Source: Pseudomonas beijingensis (GTDB lineage: Bacteria; Pseudomonadota; Gammaproteobacteria; Pseudomonadales; Pseudomonadaceae). From it: a DNA stretch of 64,000 bases. Under the pieces are notes generated by a model, which searched no databases, was not told the DNA's origin, and saw only the letters and a program-made list of their open reading frames with translations. A program made the translations under genes and the position numbers. Of this stretch, positions 1 through 9,465 are shown one piece after another. The stretch lies in contig NZ_CP117425.1 of NCBI RefSeq assembly GCF_030687295.1, positions 1,306,001-1,370,000 on the forward strand, given 5' to 3'. The stretch's first letter is position 1; each line of letters begins with the position of its first letter.

Positions 1-1113
1 ATGGGTGGGCAATCCAATTGCATCGTCGCGACCATCGCTTTCGGCATGGGCATCGACAAGAGCGACATTCGCAACGTCGTGCACTTCGACCTGCCCAAGT
101 CCATCGAAAACTACAGCCAGGAGATCGGCCGTGCCGGACGGGATGGGCAGCCGTCCGATTGCCTGGTGCTGGCCAACCGCGACAGCCTCAATGTGCTGGA
201 AAATTTTGTGTATGGCGATACGCCGGAGCTTGCAGGTATTCGTTGCGTGCTCGATGAACTGAAGGCTGCCGCCGCCGATGGGCAATGGGAGTTCTTGCTG
301 GGCCCGCTGGCGGATCAGAGCAACGTCCGGCAATTGCCGCTCAAGACGTTGTTGGTCCAGTTGGAGTTGCGCCGGTTGATCGCGCCGCGCTATGCCTATT
401 TCGCGGAGTATCGCTTCAAGTACCTGACCGAGCCGCACGAGCTGCTGGAGCGCTTCGAAGGTGAGCGAAGGGACTTTGTCGCGGCCATCATCCAGACCTC
501 CAGTCGCGCCCGGGCCTGGGCCACGGTGGATTTCGATGGGATGTACCAGCAGTATCACGCTGAGCGTAATCGCGTGGTCAAGGCGCTGGATTATTTCCAG
601 GAAAAAGGCTGGATCGAGCTGGAAAGCAAGCAGATGACCGAGGTGTACAGCGTGCTGGAAGCGGACCTGGATGTGCCGGTCTTGAGCGCCGAGCTACATG
701 CTTATTTCTCTCGGCATGAACAGGGTGAAATCGCGCGGATCCACGCCATGCTCGAATTGTTCGCCACCGACCGTTGCCTGGGTCATCGCTTGGCGCAGTA
801 TTTCGGTGACGACAATGCGCCACGCCCGTGTGGCCATTGTTCGGTGTGCCATGGGCATGTCGCTCGCCTGCCGGAGCCGCCTGCGTTGCCGGCGCTTGTG
901 GATAAAAATTTCGAGGCGCTGTGTGGCGACTTTATCCACAAGCATGAGCAGCACAGCGGCAACGTGCCGTCTGCCGAGCGCCTGACTCGCTTCCTGTGCG
1001 GGATCAGCGTGCCGCTGTTTACCCGATTGAAGGCGCGGAAGATCCCTGGGTATGCCGCACTGGAAGCGTATCCATACGCTGAGGTTCGCCAATGGGCCCA
1101 AGCGCACCTGTGA
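1..1113 (+). CDS. RecQ-family ATP-dependent DNA helicase, C-terminal part (cut by window edge)
   Basis: This is the C-terminal 370 residues of a superfamily 2 DNA helicase; the reading frame is open at base 1, so the in-frame ATG there is probably not the true start. Helicase motif VI ([10 protein letters not shown], about residues 40-49) is intact, and a zinc-binding cysteine set follows (C259, then CGHCSVC about 20 residues later), as in RecQ. A winged-helix-like tail comes next, with no obvious HRDC domain. RecQ enzymes unwind 3'-5' at forks and recombination intermediates. The nucleotide-binding lobe lies outside the window, so activity cannot be judged here. Confidence 0.9.
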   Translation: MGGQSNCIVATIAFGMGIDKSDIRNVVHFDLPKSIENYSQEIGRAGRDGQPSDCLVLANRDSLNVLENFVYGDTPELAGIRCVLDELKAAAADGQWEFLLGPLADQSNVRQLPLKTLLVQLELRRLIAPRYAYFAEYRFKYLTEPHELLERFEGERRDFVAAIIQTSSRARAWATVDFDGMYQQYHAERNRVVKALDYFQEKGWIELESKQMTEVYSVLEADLDVPVLSAELHAYFSRHEQGEIARIHAMLELFATDRCLGHRLAQYFGDDNAPRPCGHCSVCHGHVARLPEPPALPALVDKNFEALCGDFIHKHEQHSGNVPSAERLTRFLCGISVPLFTRLKARKIPGYAALEAYPYAEVRQWAQAHL

Positions 1114-1220
1114 GCTGCATCCATCCGCTGAATGCCCCTCATCACACGAATAAATTTCAAAAACATTCGGCGGCTGACTAAGGTGAAGGCTGTCTTCGGA
1201 TCGCCAATAAGAGAGCCAAC

Positions 1221-2447
1221 ATGAGCCAGACACCTTTCGATATTCAGCGCGCCGCGGTGGTCGGTGCAGGCACCATGGGGCGGGGCATCGTGATGTGCCT
1301 GGCCAACGCCGGCGTGGCGGTGCAGTGGGTCGACAACAATCCGCAGATGCTCGAGCAGGCACTGGTCGCCGTGGCCGAGACCTATGCCCATGGCGTACGC
1401 CAGGGCCGTATCGACCAGGGTGAGGCCGATGCGCGGATCGCCCGGGTGACACGGGCGGATGATTATGCGGCGATCCGTGACGTGGATCTGGTGATCGAAG
1501 CGGTCTACGAAAACCTGGAACTCAAACAGAAAATCTTTCGCGAGCTGGACGGCCTGCTCAAGCCCGAGGCCATCCTGGCGAGCAACACGTCGGCGCTGGA
1601 CATCGATGCCATCGCCGCCGTCACGCGCAGGCCAGCTCAGGTTCTGGGCCTGCATTTCTTCAGCCCGGCGCACATCATGAAGCTGCTGGAGATCGTTCGC
1701 GGCGCACACACCTCCAAAGCGGTGCTGGATGCGGCCCTGGTGCTGGGCAAGCGCATGGGTAAGGTCAGCGTGATATCGGGCAACTGCCATGGCTTCATCG
1801 GCAACCGGATGCTTCATCCTTATGTGTTGGAAGCGCGCAAGATGCTGCTGGAGGGGGCGTTCCCCCATCAGGTGGATGCGGCGTTGCAAGGTTTCGGCTT
1901 CGCCATGGGGCCGTTTCGCATGTACGACGTCGTGGGCATCGACCTGGAGTGGCGCGCCCGTGAGTTGGCGGGCCAGGGCCAGGATGCGCCCGAGGTGCAG
2001 GTGGACAATCGTTTGTGCGAGCTGGGACGGTTCGGCCAGAAAAGCGGCAATGGGTATTATCACTACGAGCCGGGTAGTCGACAGGCCGAGCATGATGTCG
2101 AGGTCGATGCGCTGGTGCTGCGGGTCAGTGAAACGCTGGGTTTCCAGCGGCGCGAGATCGGCCCGGAGGAAATCCTTGAGCGCTGCTTGCTGGCGTTGGT
2201 CAACGAGGGGGCGAAGATCCTGCAGGAAGGCATTGCCGAGTCGGCCCACGATATCGACCTGGTCTACCTCAACGGCTACGGCTTCCCTGCGGACAAGGGC
2301 GGGCCGATGGCCTGGGCTGACGGGCAGGGGTTGGAAGCCATCCACGCACGACTGCTGGCGCTCGAAACGAAGCAGGGCGACCAGTGGAAGCCCGCGCGGC
2401 TGATCGGCGAGCTGGCGGCGCGGGGCAAGGGATTCGCGCAGGCCTAA
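1221..2447 (+). CDS. 3-hydroxyacyl-CoA dehydrogenase
   Basis: A 408-residue NAD-dependent L-3-hydroxyacyl-CoA dehydrogenase that oxidises 3-hydroxyacyl-CoA to 3-ketoacyl-CoA. The Rossmann motif GAGTMGRGI is at residues 16-24, followed by the family signature around DLVIEAVYENLELK and the HFFSPAHIMKLLE segment carrying the catalytic histidine. The length matches enzymes with two C-terminal 3HCDH domains. The ATG follows a GAGAG ribosome site. A hotdog thioesterase starts 45 bases downstream on the same strand, so the two probably act together on one acyl-CoA substrate, but the sequence does not say which. Nothing unusual is seen. Confidence 0.92.
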   Translation: MSQTPFDIQRAAVVGAGTMGRGIVMCLANAGVAVQWVDNNPQMLEQALVAVAETYAHGVRQGRIDQGEADARIARVTRADDYAAIRDVDLVIEAVYENLELKQKIFRELDGLLKPEAILASNTSALDIDAIAAVTRRPAQVLGLHFFSPAHIMKLLEIVRGAHTSKAVLDAALVLGKRMGKVSVISGNCHGFIGNRMLHPYVLEARKMLLEGAFPHQVDAALQGFGFAMGPFRMYDVVGIDLEWRARELAGQGQDAPEVQVDNRLCELGRFGQKSGNGYYHYEPGSRQAEHDVEVDALVLRVSETLGFQRREIGPEEILERCLLALVNEGAKILQEGIAESAHDIDLVYLNGYGFPADKGGPMAWADGQGLEAIHARLLALETKQGDQWKPARLIGELAARGKGFAQA

Positions 2448-2492
2448 GGCCTGGCCACGCTAAGATCATTGAACAACCGTAAAGGACACCTG

Positions 2493-2912
2493 ATGCCCCA
2501 ACGCAACGAATACCCACACCTGCAGCCCATCACCACGCGCTGGCACGACAACGATGTGTACGGTCACGTCAACAACGTCACCTACTACAGCTTTTTCGAT
2601 ACCGCTGTGAATACCTACCTGATCGAAGTCGGCGGCCTGGATATCCATGATGGAGACGTGGTGGGGTTCGTGGTGAGTTCGGCCTGCGACTACTTCGCCT
2701 CGATCGCCTTTCCGGACCGGATTGAAATCGGCCTGCGGGTCGGCAAGCTGGGCAGCAGTTCGGTGCAGTATGAGCTGGCGGTGTTCAAGGCGGGCGAGGA
2801 GGAGGCTTGCGCGGCGGGGCGTTTTGTTCACGTATTCGTGGATCGGGCAACGAATCGGCCGGTGGCGATTCCGGATCGGCTGCGCGGGGCATTGGAGCAG
2901 TTGGTGGTCTGA
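2493..2912 (+). CDS. Hotdog-fold acyl-CoA thioesterase (4HBT family)
   Basis: A 139-residue thioesterase of the 4-hydroxybenzoyl-CoA thioesterase family. The signature [17 protein letters not shown] near the N-terminus contains the catalytic aspartate (HDND). These cytoplasmic enzymes hydrolyse acyl-CoA thioesters. I chose the ATG at 2493 because AAAGGA lies just upstream; an in-frame TTG at 2469 would add eight residues and has no better ribosome site. The gene follows the 3-hydroxyacyl-CoA dehydrogenase closely and is probably cotranscribed with it. The substrate is unknown. Confidence 0.88.
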   Translation: MPQRNEYPHLQPITTRWHDNDVYGHVNNVTYYSFFDTAVNTYLIEVGGLDIHDGDVVGFVVSSACDYFASIAFPDRIEIGLRVGKLGSSSVQYELAVFKAGEEEACAAGRFVHVFVDRATNRPVAIPDRLRGALEQLVV

Positions 2913-2916
2913 AACG

Positions 2917-2973
2917 AAAAATCGCAGCCTTCGGTCAGACTCTGGGAAGAGCTGCCGTAGGCTGCGATCTTTT
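2917..2973. terminator. Inverted repeat ending in a T-run, likely bidirectional terminator
   Basis: AAAAATCGCAGCCT at 2917-2930 pairs with AGGCTGCGATCTTTT at 2959-2973 across a 28-base loop. It lies between the converging thioesterase and glycine-zipper genes and can end transcription from both sides. The GATCGCAGCCT core recurs as a dispersed repeat in fluorescens-group genomes, so it may also be a REP-type element. Confidence 0.6.
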
Positions 2974-2998
2974 ACCGGCGGGTAGTTAAAGCCAGCGG

Positions 2999-3481
2999 TC
3001 AGTCATCGTGATAGCGATGCTTATGCTTGTGCTTGCGATGCCCATAGGCATGGCCGCGACCCGGATGGCCGTCGCGATAGTAGCGACGATCGCCACGACG
3101 ACCTTCATAACGATCGTCGTCATCGTCCTTGCCCATGTAGTTACCCAGGGCACCACCGGCACCACCGCCCGCTGCCGCACCGATCAGGCTGCCGGTGCTG
3201 CCGCCGACGCTACGGCCGACCACGTTACCGCCGGCTGCGCCCAGTGCGCCGCCGATCGCCGCTTCGCCGCGGCTGTGTTTGTCTGCACCGACTGCACTAC
3301 CGCCCGCACCGCCCAGCGCCGCGCCGATAGTGGACCCGGTGTTGCCGCCCAGGGACTGGCCGACGACCGAACCCAAAACCCCGCCCAATGCGCCGCCTAC
3401 ACCTGCTTCGGCAGTACCACCGGCAGAAGCGATGCCACTGGCCAGGCTAAGGGACAACAAGAGAATGGAGGAGAACTTCAT
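2999..3481 (-). CDS. Glycine-zipper outer-membrane-type protein
   Basis: A 160-residue exported protein. The first ~20 residues form a signal peptide (MKFSSILLLSLSLASGIASA). The middle (about 24-115) is a run of glycine-zipper repeats of the GGxxGxxxG type, which form packed membrane helices, as in the glycine zipper 2TM family. The C-terminus is hydrophilic: an aspartate cluster, then a His/Lys/Arg/Tyr-rich tail (HRKHKHKHR) that could bind metal or polyanions. Function is unknown; related small proteins sit in the envelope and are often stress-induced. The gene is monocistronic. Confidence 0.75.
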   Translation of the reverse strand: MKFSSILLLSLSLASGIASAGGTAEAGVGGALGGVLGSVVGQSLGGNTGSTIGAALGGAGGSAVGADKHSRGEAAIGGALGAAGGNVVGRSVGGSTGSLIGAAAGGGAGGALGNYMGKDDDDDRYEGRRGDRRYYRDGHPGRGHAYGHRKHKHKHRYHDD

Positions 3482-3598
3482 AGAGGAGCCTCAAAGGGAT
3501 GACGGCGCGATCCTGAGGCTGGCTTCGCTTGGTTACAATCGAAATCCGACGAGTAACACGACTTGTGCACAATTCTCTAAGTTATTGTTTTTCGGCGG

Positions 3599-3626
3599 GA
3601 ACTTAAGGCAAATCGGCCGGTCTTTA
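3599..3626 (+). promoter_or_regulatory. Possible AlgU/RpoE-type promoter
   Basis: GAACTT at 3599-3604 is followed after 16 bases by TCTTTA at 3621-3626, near the extracytoplasmic sigma consensus GAACTT-N16/17-TCtgA. It points away from the glycine-zipper gene, and the only thing downstream is the terminator at 3640, so any transcript would be very short. Chance is a real possibility. Confidence 0.25.
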
Positions 3627-3639
3627 GTTACTTCAGATG

Positions 3640-3669
3640 GGCCGTTTTCTATGGAAAACGGCCTTTTTT
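3640..3669 (+). terminator. Strong orphan rho-independent terminator
   Basis: A perfect 10-bp stem (GGCCGTTTTC / GAAAACGGCC) with a TATG loop is followed by six Ts on the plus strand. No plus-strand gene lies between it and the thioesterase 700 bases upstream, and the intervening gene is on the other strand. It therefore suggests an unannotated plus-strand small RNA in about 3490-3669. Confidence 0.75.
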
Positions 3670-3705
3670 GTGGGCGTTCGAAAAGTACGATGATGGGAGC
3701 AACAC

Positions 3706-3796
3706 TGTGTGGGAGCAAAGCTTGCTCGCGACACAGGCGACTCTATTTCTGCAAGACCGCATCGCTTTCATCGCGGGCAAGCCTTGCTCCCACACA
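3706..3796. repeat. REP/REPIN-type inverted repeat pair
   Basis: TGTGTGGGAGCAAAGCTTGC is mirrored by GCAAGCCTTGCTCCCACACA about 40 bases later, giving two divergent REP copies of the GTGGGAGC family. The pair lies between the glycine-zipper gene and the molybdoenzyme and contains no coding sequence. Confidence 0.8.
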
Positions 3797-3825
3797 ACCC
3801 AATCTCCTCGCCATGGAACTGTGTG

Positions 3826-6174
3826 TCAGGCCGACTTGGCCAGGATCAGTCCATTCTCGCTTGCCGCTTCCAGGCGGATCGCAACGAATTTCGAGGTCGG
3901 GGTGTGGCTGCCGTCGCCCGTGCTTTCCAGTGGCACCAACGGGTTCACTTCAGGGTAGTAGGCCGCAGCCTGCCCGGCCGGAATGTCAAACGCCAGCAGG
4001 GTAAAGCCCTTGACCCGACGTTCGCGACCGTCATCCCAGAGCGAGACGATGTCGGCTTTCTGCCCCGGCTTGAAGCCCAGGCGAATGATGTCCGCTTCGT
4101 TGGCGAACAACACGTCACGCTGGCCCTTGACGCCGCGATAGCGGTCATCAAGGCCATAGATGGTGGTGTTGTATTGATCGTGGGACCGCATGGATTGCAT
4201 GATCAGATCGGGCAACTGGCCGGTGGCACGGGTGCGTTCATGCACGAGGTCGGTCGGCAGCAGGTTGGGCTTGAAGTTGGCGCGGCCTGACGGGGTGTTC
4301 CAGCGTCGCGAACCGGCGCTGTTGCCCAGATAGAATCCACCGGGGTTCTTCAGCTTTTCGTTGAAGTCCTTGAAGCCGGGTATGGTATCGGCGATCAGGT
4401 CGCGGATGCGACTGTAGTCGGCCACCAGCCAGTTCCAGTCCACCGGGCGGCTACCCAGCGTGGCGGCGGCGATGCCGGCGATGATCCACGGTTCGGAGCG
4501 CATCTGGTTCGACAGCGGCTGCAACTGGCCGTTGGAAGCATGCACCATGCTGAAGGAGTCCTCCACGGTCACTGCTTGCGCACCTTCGGTTTGCAGGTCG
4601 ATGTCGGTGCGGCCCAGGCACGGCAGGATCAGCGCGTCCTTGCCGTGAGCCAGGTGGCTGCGATTGAGCTTGGTGCTGATCTGCACCGTCAGGTCGCAAT
4701 TGGCCAAGGCCTGGAACGTCCGATGGCTGTCCGGCGTGGCTTGGGCGAAGTTGCCGCCCAGGGCAATGAACACCTTCGCCTGGCCGTCGGCCATGGCGTG
4801 GATCGCCTCGACCACGTTGTGGCCGTTTTCCCGCGGTACCTTGAAATGGAAGCGCCGCTCCAGCGCGTCGAGGAATGCCGCTGGTGGACGTTCGTTGATG
4901 CCCATGGTCCGGTCGCCCTGCACGTTGCTGTGGCCGCGAACCGGGCACAGGCCTGCGCCTGGCCGGCCAATGTTGCCGCGCAGCATCATCACGTTGGCGA
5001 TTTCCTGGATGGTCGCCACCGAATGACGGTGCTGGGTGATGCCCATCGCCCAGCACATGATCACGTTCTCGCTTTTGGCGTACATGCGCGCCGCCTGCTC
5101 GATTTCGACCAGGGTCAAGCCCGATTGCTCGACGATCTGTTCCCACGGCGTATCGTCGACCGCCGCCAGGTAATCCAGCACGTTGGTGCTGTGCTCATTG
5201 AGGAACGCGTGGTCGAACACCGCCGCAGCGCCAGTGTTCTGCGCCTCACGTTCCCATTGCAGCAGGAACTTCGCCATGCCGCGCAAGATCGCCATGTCAC
5301 CGCCCAGGGCGGGGCGGAAATACGCGGTGTTGGTCGGCTTATCACCGTTGGTAAGCATTTCAAGCGGATGCTGTGGATGCTGGAAACGCTCCAGGCCACG
5401 CTCCTTGAGCGGGTTGATGCACACCACCTGGGCGCCGCGTTTCACGGCCTCGCGCAGTGGTTCGAGCATCCGCGGATGGTTGGTGCCAGGGTTCTGGCCC
5501 CAGACGAAAATCGCGTCGGCGTGTTCGAAGTCGTCGAACGTCACCGTGCCCTTGCCCACGCCCACGCTCTGGGCCAGTGCTACGCCGCTGGCTTCGTGGC
5601 ACATGTTCGAGCAGTCGGGGAAGTTGTTGGTGCCATAGGCGCGCACGAACAGTTGATACAGGTAGGCCGCTTCGTTGCTGGCCCGGCCCGAGGTGTAGAA
5701 CTCGGCCTGGTTGGGGCTGGACAGCCCTTGCAGGTGCTTGCCGATCAGGGCGAACGCCGCTTCCCAACTGATGGGCTTGTAGCGGTCGGTTTCGGCGTCG
5801 TAGCGCATTGGCTCGGTGAGACGACCCTGGTACTCGAGCCAGTAGTCGCTCTGCTCCAGCAGCGAGGTCACGCTGTGCTTGGCGAAAAATGCACCATCGA
5901 CGCGGCGTTTGGTGGCTTCCCAGTTCACGGCCTTGGCGCCGTTCTCGCAGAACTTGACCATGCCGCTTTCCGGAGAGTCACCCCAAGCGCAGCCGGGGCA
6001 GTCAAAACCGCCATTCTGGTTGGTCTTGAGCATCATGCGGATATTTTTCAGCGCATTGTCACTGGTCAACCAGGCCTGAGCGACACTGATCAGCGCACCC
6101 CAACCACCAGCGGGGCCCTTGTAGGGCTTGTAGCGTGGTACGGGTTTCTGGTCGGCTTGTTGATGATTGCTCAC
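3826..6174 (-). CDS. FdhF/YdeP-family molybdopterin oxidoreductase
   Basis: A 782-residue molybdopterin (bis-MGD) oxidoreductase of the YdeP type, related to formate dehydrogenase H. The N-terminal cysteine segment FDCPGCAWGD...FCENGAK is typical of this subfamily, and the C-terminal part has the molybdopterin dinucleotide-binding fold. I take the GTG at 6174 as start: it overlaps the fdhD stop (GTGA), and everything upstream in frame lies inside fdhD. FdhD supplies sulfur to this class of cofactor, so the pair forms an enzyme-maturase operon. No signal peptide is seen, so it is cytoplasmic. In E. coli YdeP is linked to acid resistance, but the true substrate is not known. Confidence 0.9.
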   Translation of the reverse strand: MSNHQQADQKPVPRYKPYKGPAGGWGALISVAQAWLTSDNALKNIRMMLKTNQNGGFDCPGCAWGDSPESGMVKFCENGAKAVNWEATKRRVDGAFFAKHSVTSLLEQSDYWLEYQGRLTEPMRYDAETDRYKPISWEAAFALIGKHLQGLSSPNQAEFYTSGRASNEAAYLYQLFVRAYGTNNFPDCSNMCHEASGVALAQSVGVGKGTVTFDDFEHADAIFVWGQNPGTNHPRMLEPLREAVKRGAQVVCINPLKERGLERFQHPQHPLEMLTNGDKPTNTAYFRPALGGDMAILRGMAKFLLQWEREAQNTGAAAVFDHAFLNEHSTNVLDYLAAVDDTPWEQIVEQSGLTLVEIEQAARMYAKSENVIMCWAMGITQHRHSVATIQEIANVMMLRGNIGRPGAGLCPVRGHSNVQGDRTMGINERPPAAFLDALERRFHFKVPRENGHNVVEAIHAMADGQAKVFIALGGNFAQATPDSHRTFQALANCDLTVQISTKLNRSHLAHGKDALILPCLGRTDIDLQTEGAQAVTVEDSFSMVHASNGQLQPLSNQMRSEPWIIAGIAAATLGSRPVDWNWLVADYSRIRDLIADTIPGFKDFNEKLKNPGGFYLGNSAGSRRWNTPSGRANFKPNLLPTDLVHERTRATGQLPDLIMQSMRSHDQYNTTIYGLDDRYRGVKGQRDVLFANEADIIRLGFKPGQKADIVSLWDDGRERRVKGFTLLAFDIPAGQAAAYYPEVNPLVPLESTGDGSHTPTSKFVAIRLEAASENGLILAKSA

Positions 6175-7016
6175 GCTTGTTTCTCCATCGCAGGGCTGTA
6201 GACCCGCGGCGCACTTTTTTGCGGCAGGTGGATGAGGTTGAGGTTGTGTTGGCGGGCCCACTGCACGGCGAGGCCCGTGGGCGACGACAGGCTGACCAGG
6301 GTCTGGATGCCGGCGCGCAGTACTTTCTGGATCAGTTCGAGGCTGCAGCGGCTGGTGACGATCGCCACGCCACCGGCTACCGGGACCTGTTGCCGGATCA
6401 ACGCGCCGATCAGCTTGTCGAGAGCGTTGTGCCGGCCGATGTCTTCGCGGCCCAGCAGTAATTCACCCTGGGCGTTCATGAACAGCGCCGCATGCACTGC
6501 GCCGCAATGTTGGCCCAGGGGCTGGAACTGGCTGATACGGTCACGCAGGCCATCGAGCCATTGCGCCGCAGGCAGTGGTGCGCCGGGTAGCACCTTGAGG
6601 TTTGGCAAGGCCTGTTCCACCGCTTCCACGCCGCACAATCCGCAGCCACTGGTGCCCGCCAACTGTCGGCGTTGCTGCTTGAGGTTCCAGAAGGCGCGGT
6701 TGGCGATGGTCACCTGGGCATAGTGCGCGGCACCCGTGCCGCTCAGTTGCAGGTCATAGATATCCGCTGAATCTTCGATGATGCCACTGCCAAGACTGAA
6801 GCCGACGATGAAGTCTTCAAGGTCGGTGGGGGTGACCAGCATGACCGCCTGGCTGATGCCGTTATAGGCAATCGCCAGCGCCACTTCCTCGGCCAGCGCG
6901 GTGCTGTCCGATTGAGAGTGGTCCAGATTGCAGTAGCGATAGCTCTGGCTGGCGACCGGCGTGGATGTTTCCATCGCGGGCGCTGGACTGACCGGAGGCT
7001 TGTCGTTCATAGGCAT
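6171..7016 (-). CDS. fdhD: Formate dehydrogenase accessory sulfurtransferase FdhD
   Basis: A protein of about 281 residues of the FdhD family, which moves sulfur from a cysteine desulfurase to the molybdenum cofactor of formate-dehydrogenase-like enzymes. The family hallmark CGLCG, carrying the essential cysteines, is present within GTSGCGLCGVEAVEQ, and the C-terminal GREDIGRHNALDKLIG block is intact. The start is uncertain: ATGs at 7016 and 7010 are both possible and neither has a strong ribosome site. The stop overlaps the GTG of the downstream molybdoenzyme, so translation is coupled. Confidence 0.93.
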   Translation of the reverse strand: MPMNDKPPVSPAPAMETSTPVASQSYRYCNLDHSQSDSTALAEEVALAIAYNGISQAVMLVTPTDLEDFIVGFSLGSGIIEDSADIYDLQLSGTGAAHYAQVTIANRAFWNLKQQRRQLAGTSGCGLCGVEAVEQALPNLKVLPGAPLPAAQWLDGLRDRISQFQPLGQHCGAVHAALFMNAQGELLLGREDIGRHNALDKLIGALIRQQVPVAGGVAIVTSRCSLELIQKVLRAGIQTLVSLSSPTGLAVQWARQHNLNLIHLPQKSAPRVYSPAMEKQA

Positions 7017-7103
7017 CACTGAAAGTAGGAATAGTGTTAAGACTAAATGCGGCAATCTGCCACGTCTAATCGCTATTACTGATCTTCCAATAGATGACGT
7101 CGA

Positions 7104-7991
7104 TCAAGAAGCTGTCGGTGATTTCTGATAGAGGGCGAAACAGGCCTCCGCCAACGCCGAGCGGGGGGCGCCGCGGCGCATGATCAGGCCCAGCGGGACA
7201 AGCGTCTGGGCGCTTTCAATAGGCTGGATGCGCAAGTCTTCGGTCAAGACGTCCAGGCCGCTGTCCAGGGGCATCACCGCGCAACACAGCCCGCCGTGCA
7301 CAGCTTGTAACAATTGATGCACCGCGTCGGTTTGCAACAGCGGTTGGGGCGTCAGACCCCGGCTGTGGAAGTTGTGGTCGATGGATTGGCGAAAATGCAT
7401 GCCGCTGGTGAGCATGCCCAGAGGCAGTTCGATCAGGGCTTCCCAGCTCAGCGGTTGTTCACCGAAAAAGAAAAACCGCTGGTCGTAAAGCAGGCCCATG
7501 CGGGTGGGGCTGAAGGGCAGGGCCTCGAAGCGTTCGTTGTCCAGGCGTTCCAGGTAGGAAACCCCCAGGTCGATGCGGTTGTTCGCCAACTGTTCGAGGA
7601 TGCGTTCGGAGCTCAGGGACGACAATTCGAAACGCAGGCTGGGGTGCTCGGCGTGCAAGCGCTGCATCATCGCCAGCGGGTCGAAGTCCGACAACGGCAC
7701 CACGCCCAGGCGCAGCGTACCCACCAGGTTGCCCCGACAGGCTGCCGCTTCGGCCTGCAGCCCGTCATAGGCCGCCAGCACCGTGCGCGCCCAGGCCAGT
7801 ACCCGTTCCCCCGGCGCGGTGAAACCTTCAAAGCGCTGGCCGCGGTTGACCAGCGGCAGGTCGAGTTCTTCTTCAAGACTGCGCAGGCGCATCGACAGGG
7901 TCGGCTGGGTGATATGGCAGCGTGCGGCGGCCTGGCCGAAGTGACGGGTTTCGTCCAGCGCGATGAGAAATTTCAGCTGCTTGATGTCCAT
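7104..7991 (-). CDS. LysR-family transcriptional regulator
   Basis: A 295-residue LysR-type regulator. The N-terminal winged helix reads [20 protein letters not shown] and continues through the recognition segment [20 protein letters not shown]. The substrate-binding domain (about 90-290) starts with LRLGVVPL. I start at 7991 because the HTH begins there; the frame is open upstream but has no homology. It lies upstream of fdhD in the same direction and may control it, or the divergent Kbp-like gene 130 bases away, whose promoter region it shares. The effector is unknown. Confidence 0.9.
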   Translation of the reverse strand: MDIKQLKFLIALDETRHFGQAAARCHITQPTLSMRLRSLEEELDLPLVNRGQRFEGFTAPGERVLAWARTVLAAYDGLQAEAAACRGNLVGTLRLGVVPLSDFDPLAMMQRLHAEHPSLRFELSSLSSERILEQLANNRIDLGVSYLERLDNERFEALPFSPTRMGLLYDQRFFFFGEQPLSWEALIELPLGMLTSGMHFRQSIDHNFHSRGLTPQPLLQTDAVHQLLQAVHGGLCCAVMPLDSGLDVLTEDLRIQPIESAQTLVPLGLIMRRGAPRSALAEACFALYQKSPTAS

Positions 7992-8123
7992 CTTCGCTCC
8001 AGGGCGCGGGAAGGTTCGGATTCTAGCGCTTGCGCGTGGCGGGGTCATTGGTCGGCTGGGAACCGGGTTCGTTTCGCCTGGTCTAGTCTTTGCGTCTGGA
8101 CACTTAATCAAGGAGCGTGTGCC

Positions 8124-8564
8124 ATGAGTATCTTTAGCTTTGTGAAGGAAGCCGGTGAAAAGCTGATCGACCTGCTGACCCCCGGTAATGCCAATGCCAG
8201 CGAACAACTGAAAGAGCATATTGAAAAGGTCGGCCTGGGTAATCCGAATGTCCAGGCGACCGTCGAAGGCGACAAAGTCATCGTCACGGGTGAAGTGGCG
8301 AGCCAGGAAGAGAAGGAAAAGATCCTGTTGGCGGTGGGCAACGTCGCCGGTGTCGGCAGTGTCGACGACCAGATCACCGTGACCGGCCCAGTAGCAAAAG
8401 CAGCGCGCTTCGTGACCGTGAAGAAAGGCGACACACTCAGTGCCATCTCCAAGGCCGAGTACGGCGACGCGAACAAGTACAACAAGATCTTCGAGGCCAA
8501 CAAACCGATGCTGTCGCACCCGGACAAGATCTACCCGGGGCAGGTGTTGCGTATCCCTGAGTAA
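8124..8564 (+). CDS. kbp: BON-LysM protein, Kbp/YgaU-like
   Basis: A 146-residue protein with a BON domain (about 25-90) followed by a LysM domain (about 95-145: [19 protein letters not shown]...[10 protein letters not shown]). Length and domain order match E. coli YgaU/Kbp, a cytoplasmic potassium-binding protein needed for growth at high potassium. No signal peptide is seen, which favours Kbp over a secreted peptidoglycan-binding protein. The ATG follows an AAGGAG site at 8110-8115. It is monocistronic and divergent from the LysR gene. Confidence 0.88.
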   Translation: MSIFSFVKEAGEKLIDLLTPGNANASEQLKEHIEKVGLGNPNVQATVEGDKVIVTGEVASQEEKEKILLAVGNVAGVGSVDDQITVTGPVAKAARFVTVKKGDTLSAISKAEYGDANKYNKIFEANKPMLSHPDKIYPGQVLRIPE

Positions 8565-8574
8565 CCGGCCCCCT

Positions 8575-8703
8575 GTGGCGAGGGGATTTATCCCCGCTGG
8601 GCTGCGCAGCAGCCCTAAAGCAGTGAACTCAATCTTCCTTGCATGCCGAGTTGGCTGGTTGGGGGCCGCTTCGCGGCCCAGCGGGGATAAATCCCCTCGC
8701 CAC
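8575..8703. repeat. REP-type inverted repeat (GTGGCGAGGGG family)
   Basis: GTGGCGAGGGGATTTATCCC at the left is mirrored by GGGATAAATCCCCTCGCCAC at the right, with GCTGGGC/GCCCAGC inner arms. It lies between the convergent kbp-like and yrfG genes and may also end transcription. Confidence 0.8.
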
Positions 8704-8714
8704 ATTAGAGCCTG

Positions 8715-9377
8715 TCAAAGCCCTTCGATCAGGACTCGATAATCCCCCAACGCCTCGAACTCCCCCGTGTCCTTCGGCCCCTTGCGACTGTCCGGCTCGC
8801 TCACGGCCAGCAGGTGCGCCACGCCGAAGTCCCTGGCGCTGCGCAACACCGGCAACGTATCGTCGATGAACAGGCTGCGGGCCGGGTCGAAATTCAGGTC
8901 GGCTTGCAGCGCGTCCCAGAATTGCGGGTTTTCCTTGGGGAAGCCGTAGTCGTGGGAACTGATCAAGCGTTCGAAGTAGGGGGCCAGTTCGATGCGTTCC
9001 AGCTTCAAGGACAACGAATCGCGGTGGGCGTTGGTGATCATCACCACCCGTTTGCCGGCCTGTTTGATCGCCGCCAGGAACGTATCGGCGTCCGGGCGCA
9101 AGGCGATCAGGTGCGCGGTTTCCAACTTCAGTTCGCGCACCGGCAGTTTCAGCTCAGTGCTCCAGAAATCCAGGCAATACCATTGCAACTGGCCGGCGTT
9201 GCGCTCGAACAGCGGCTGTAGCTCCATCTCGGCCATCGCCCGGCTCACGCCATGCAGTTCGGCGTAGCGCTGGGGCAGGTGTTCGAGCCAGAAATGGTTG
9301 TCGTAATGCAGGTCCAGCAGGGTGCCGTCCATGTCCAGCAGAACCGTATCGATCTCATGCCAGGGCAGCAAGGCCAT
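8715..9377 (-). CDS. yrfG: HAD-family GMP/IMP nucleotidase YrfG
   Basis: A 220-residue haloacid-dehalogenase phosphatase. Motif I is DMDGTLLDL with the nucleophilic aspartate, motif II is VVMITNAHRDS, and motif IV is the SLFIDDTLPVL acidic pair. Length and sequence match YrfG, which dephosphorylates GMP and IMP. The ATG at 9377 follows GGAG and is preferred over the long upstream extension, which would cross into the nudE promoter. It is divergent from nudE-cysQ, another nucleotide-housekeeping pair, with a shared promoter region of about 90 bases. Confidence 0.9.
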   Translation of the reverse strand: MALLPWHEIDTVLLDMDGTLLDLHYDNHFWLEHLPQRYAELHGVSRAMAEMELQPLFERNAGQLQWYCLDFWSTELKLPVRELKLETAHLIALRPDADTFLAAIKQAGKRVVMITNAHRDSLSLKLERIELAPYFERLISSHDYGFPKENPQFWDALQADLNFDPARSLFIDDTLPVLRSARDFGVAHLLAVSEPDSRKGPKDTGEFEALGDYRVLIEGL

Positions 9378-9465
9378 AAAACTTCTCCAGCGGTAATCGG
9401 ATATCCGACACAAACAATCAGAATAGGCCGGGTATAGTAGCCCGCTATCGCCCAGGGAGCCGTTT

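Noticed and set aside
783..2345. Long minus-strand open frame opposite the 3-hydroxyacyl-CoA dehydrogenase
   Set aside because: It is the GC-rich shadow of a clear gene and has no recognisable protein features.
4540..6201. 553-codon plus-strand frame opposite the molybdoenzyme
   Set aside because: Antisense shadow; the minus-strand gene has family motifs throughout.
8575..8703. CRISPR-like repeats
   Set aside because: The repeats are inverted pairs at scattered sites, not direct repeats with regular spacers; no cas genes are present.
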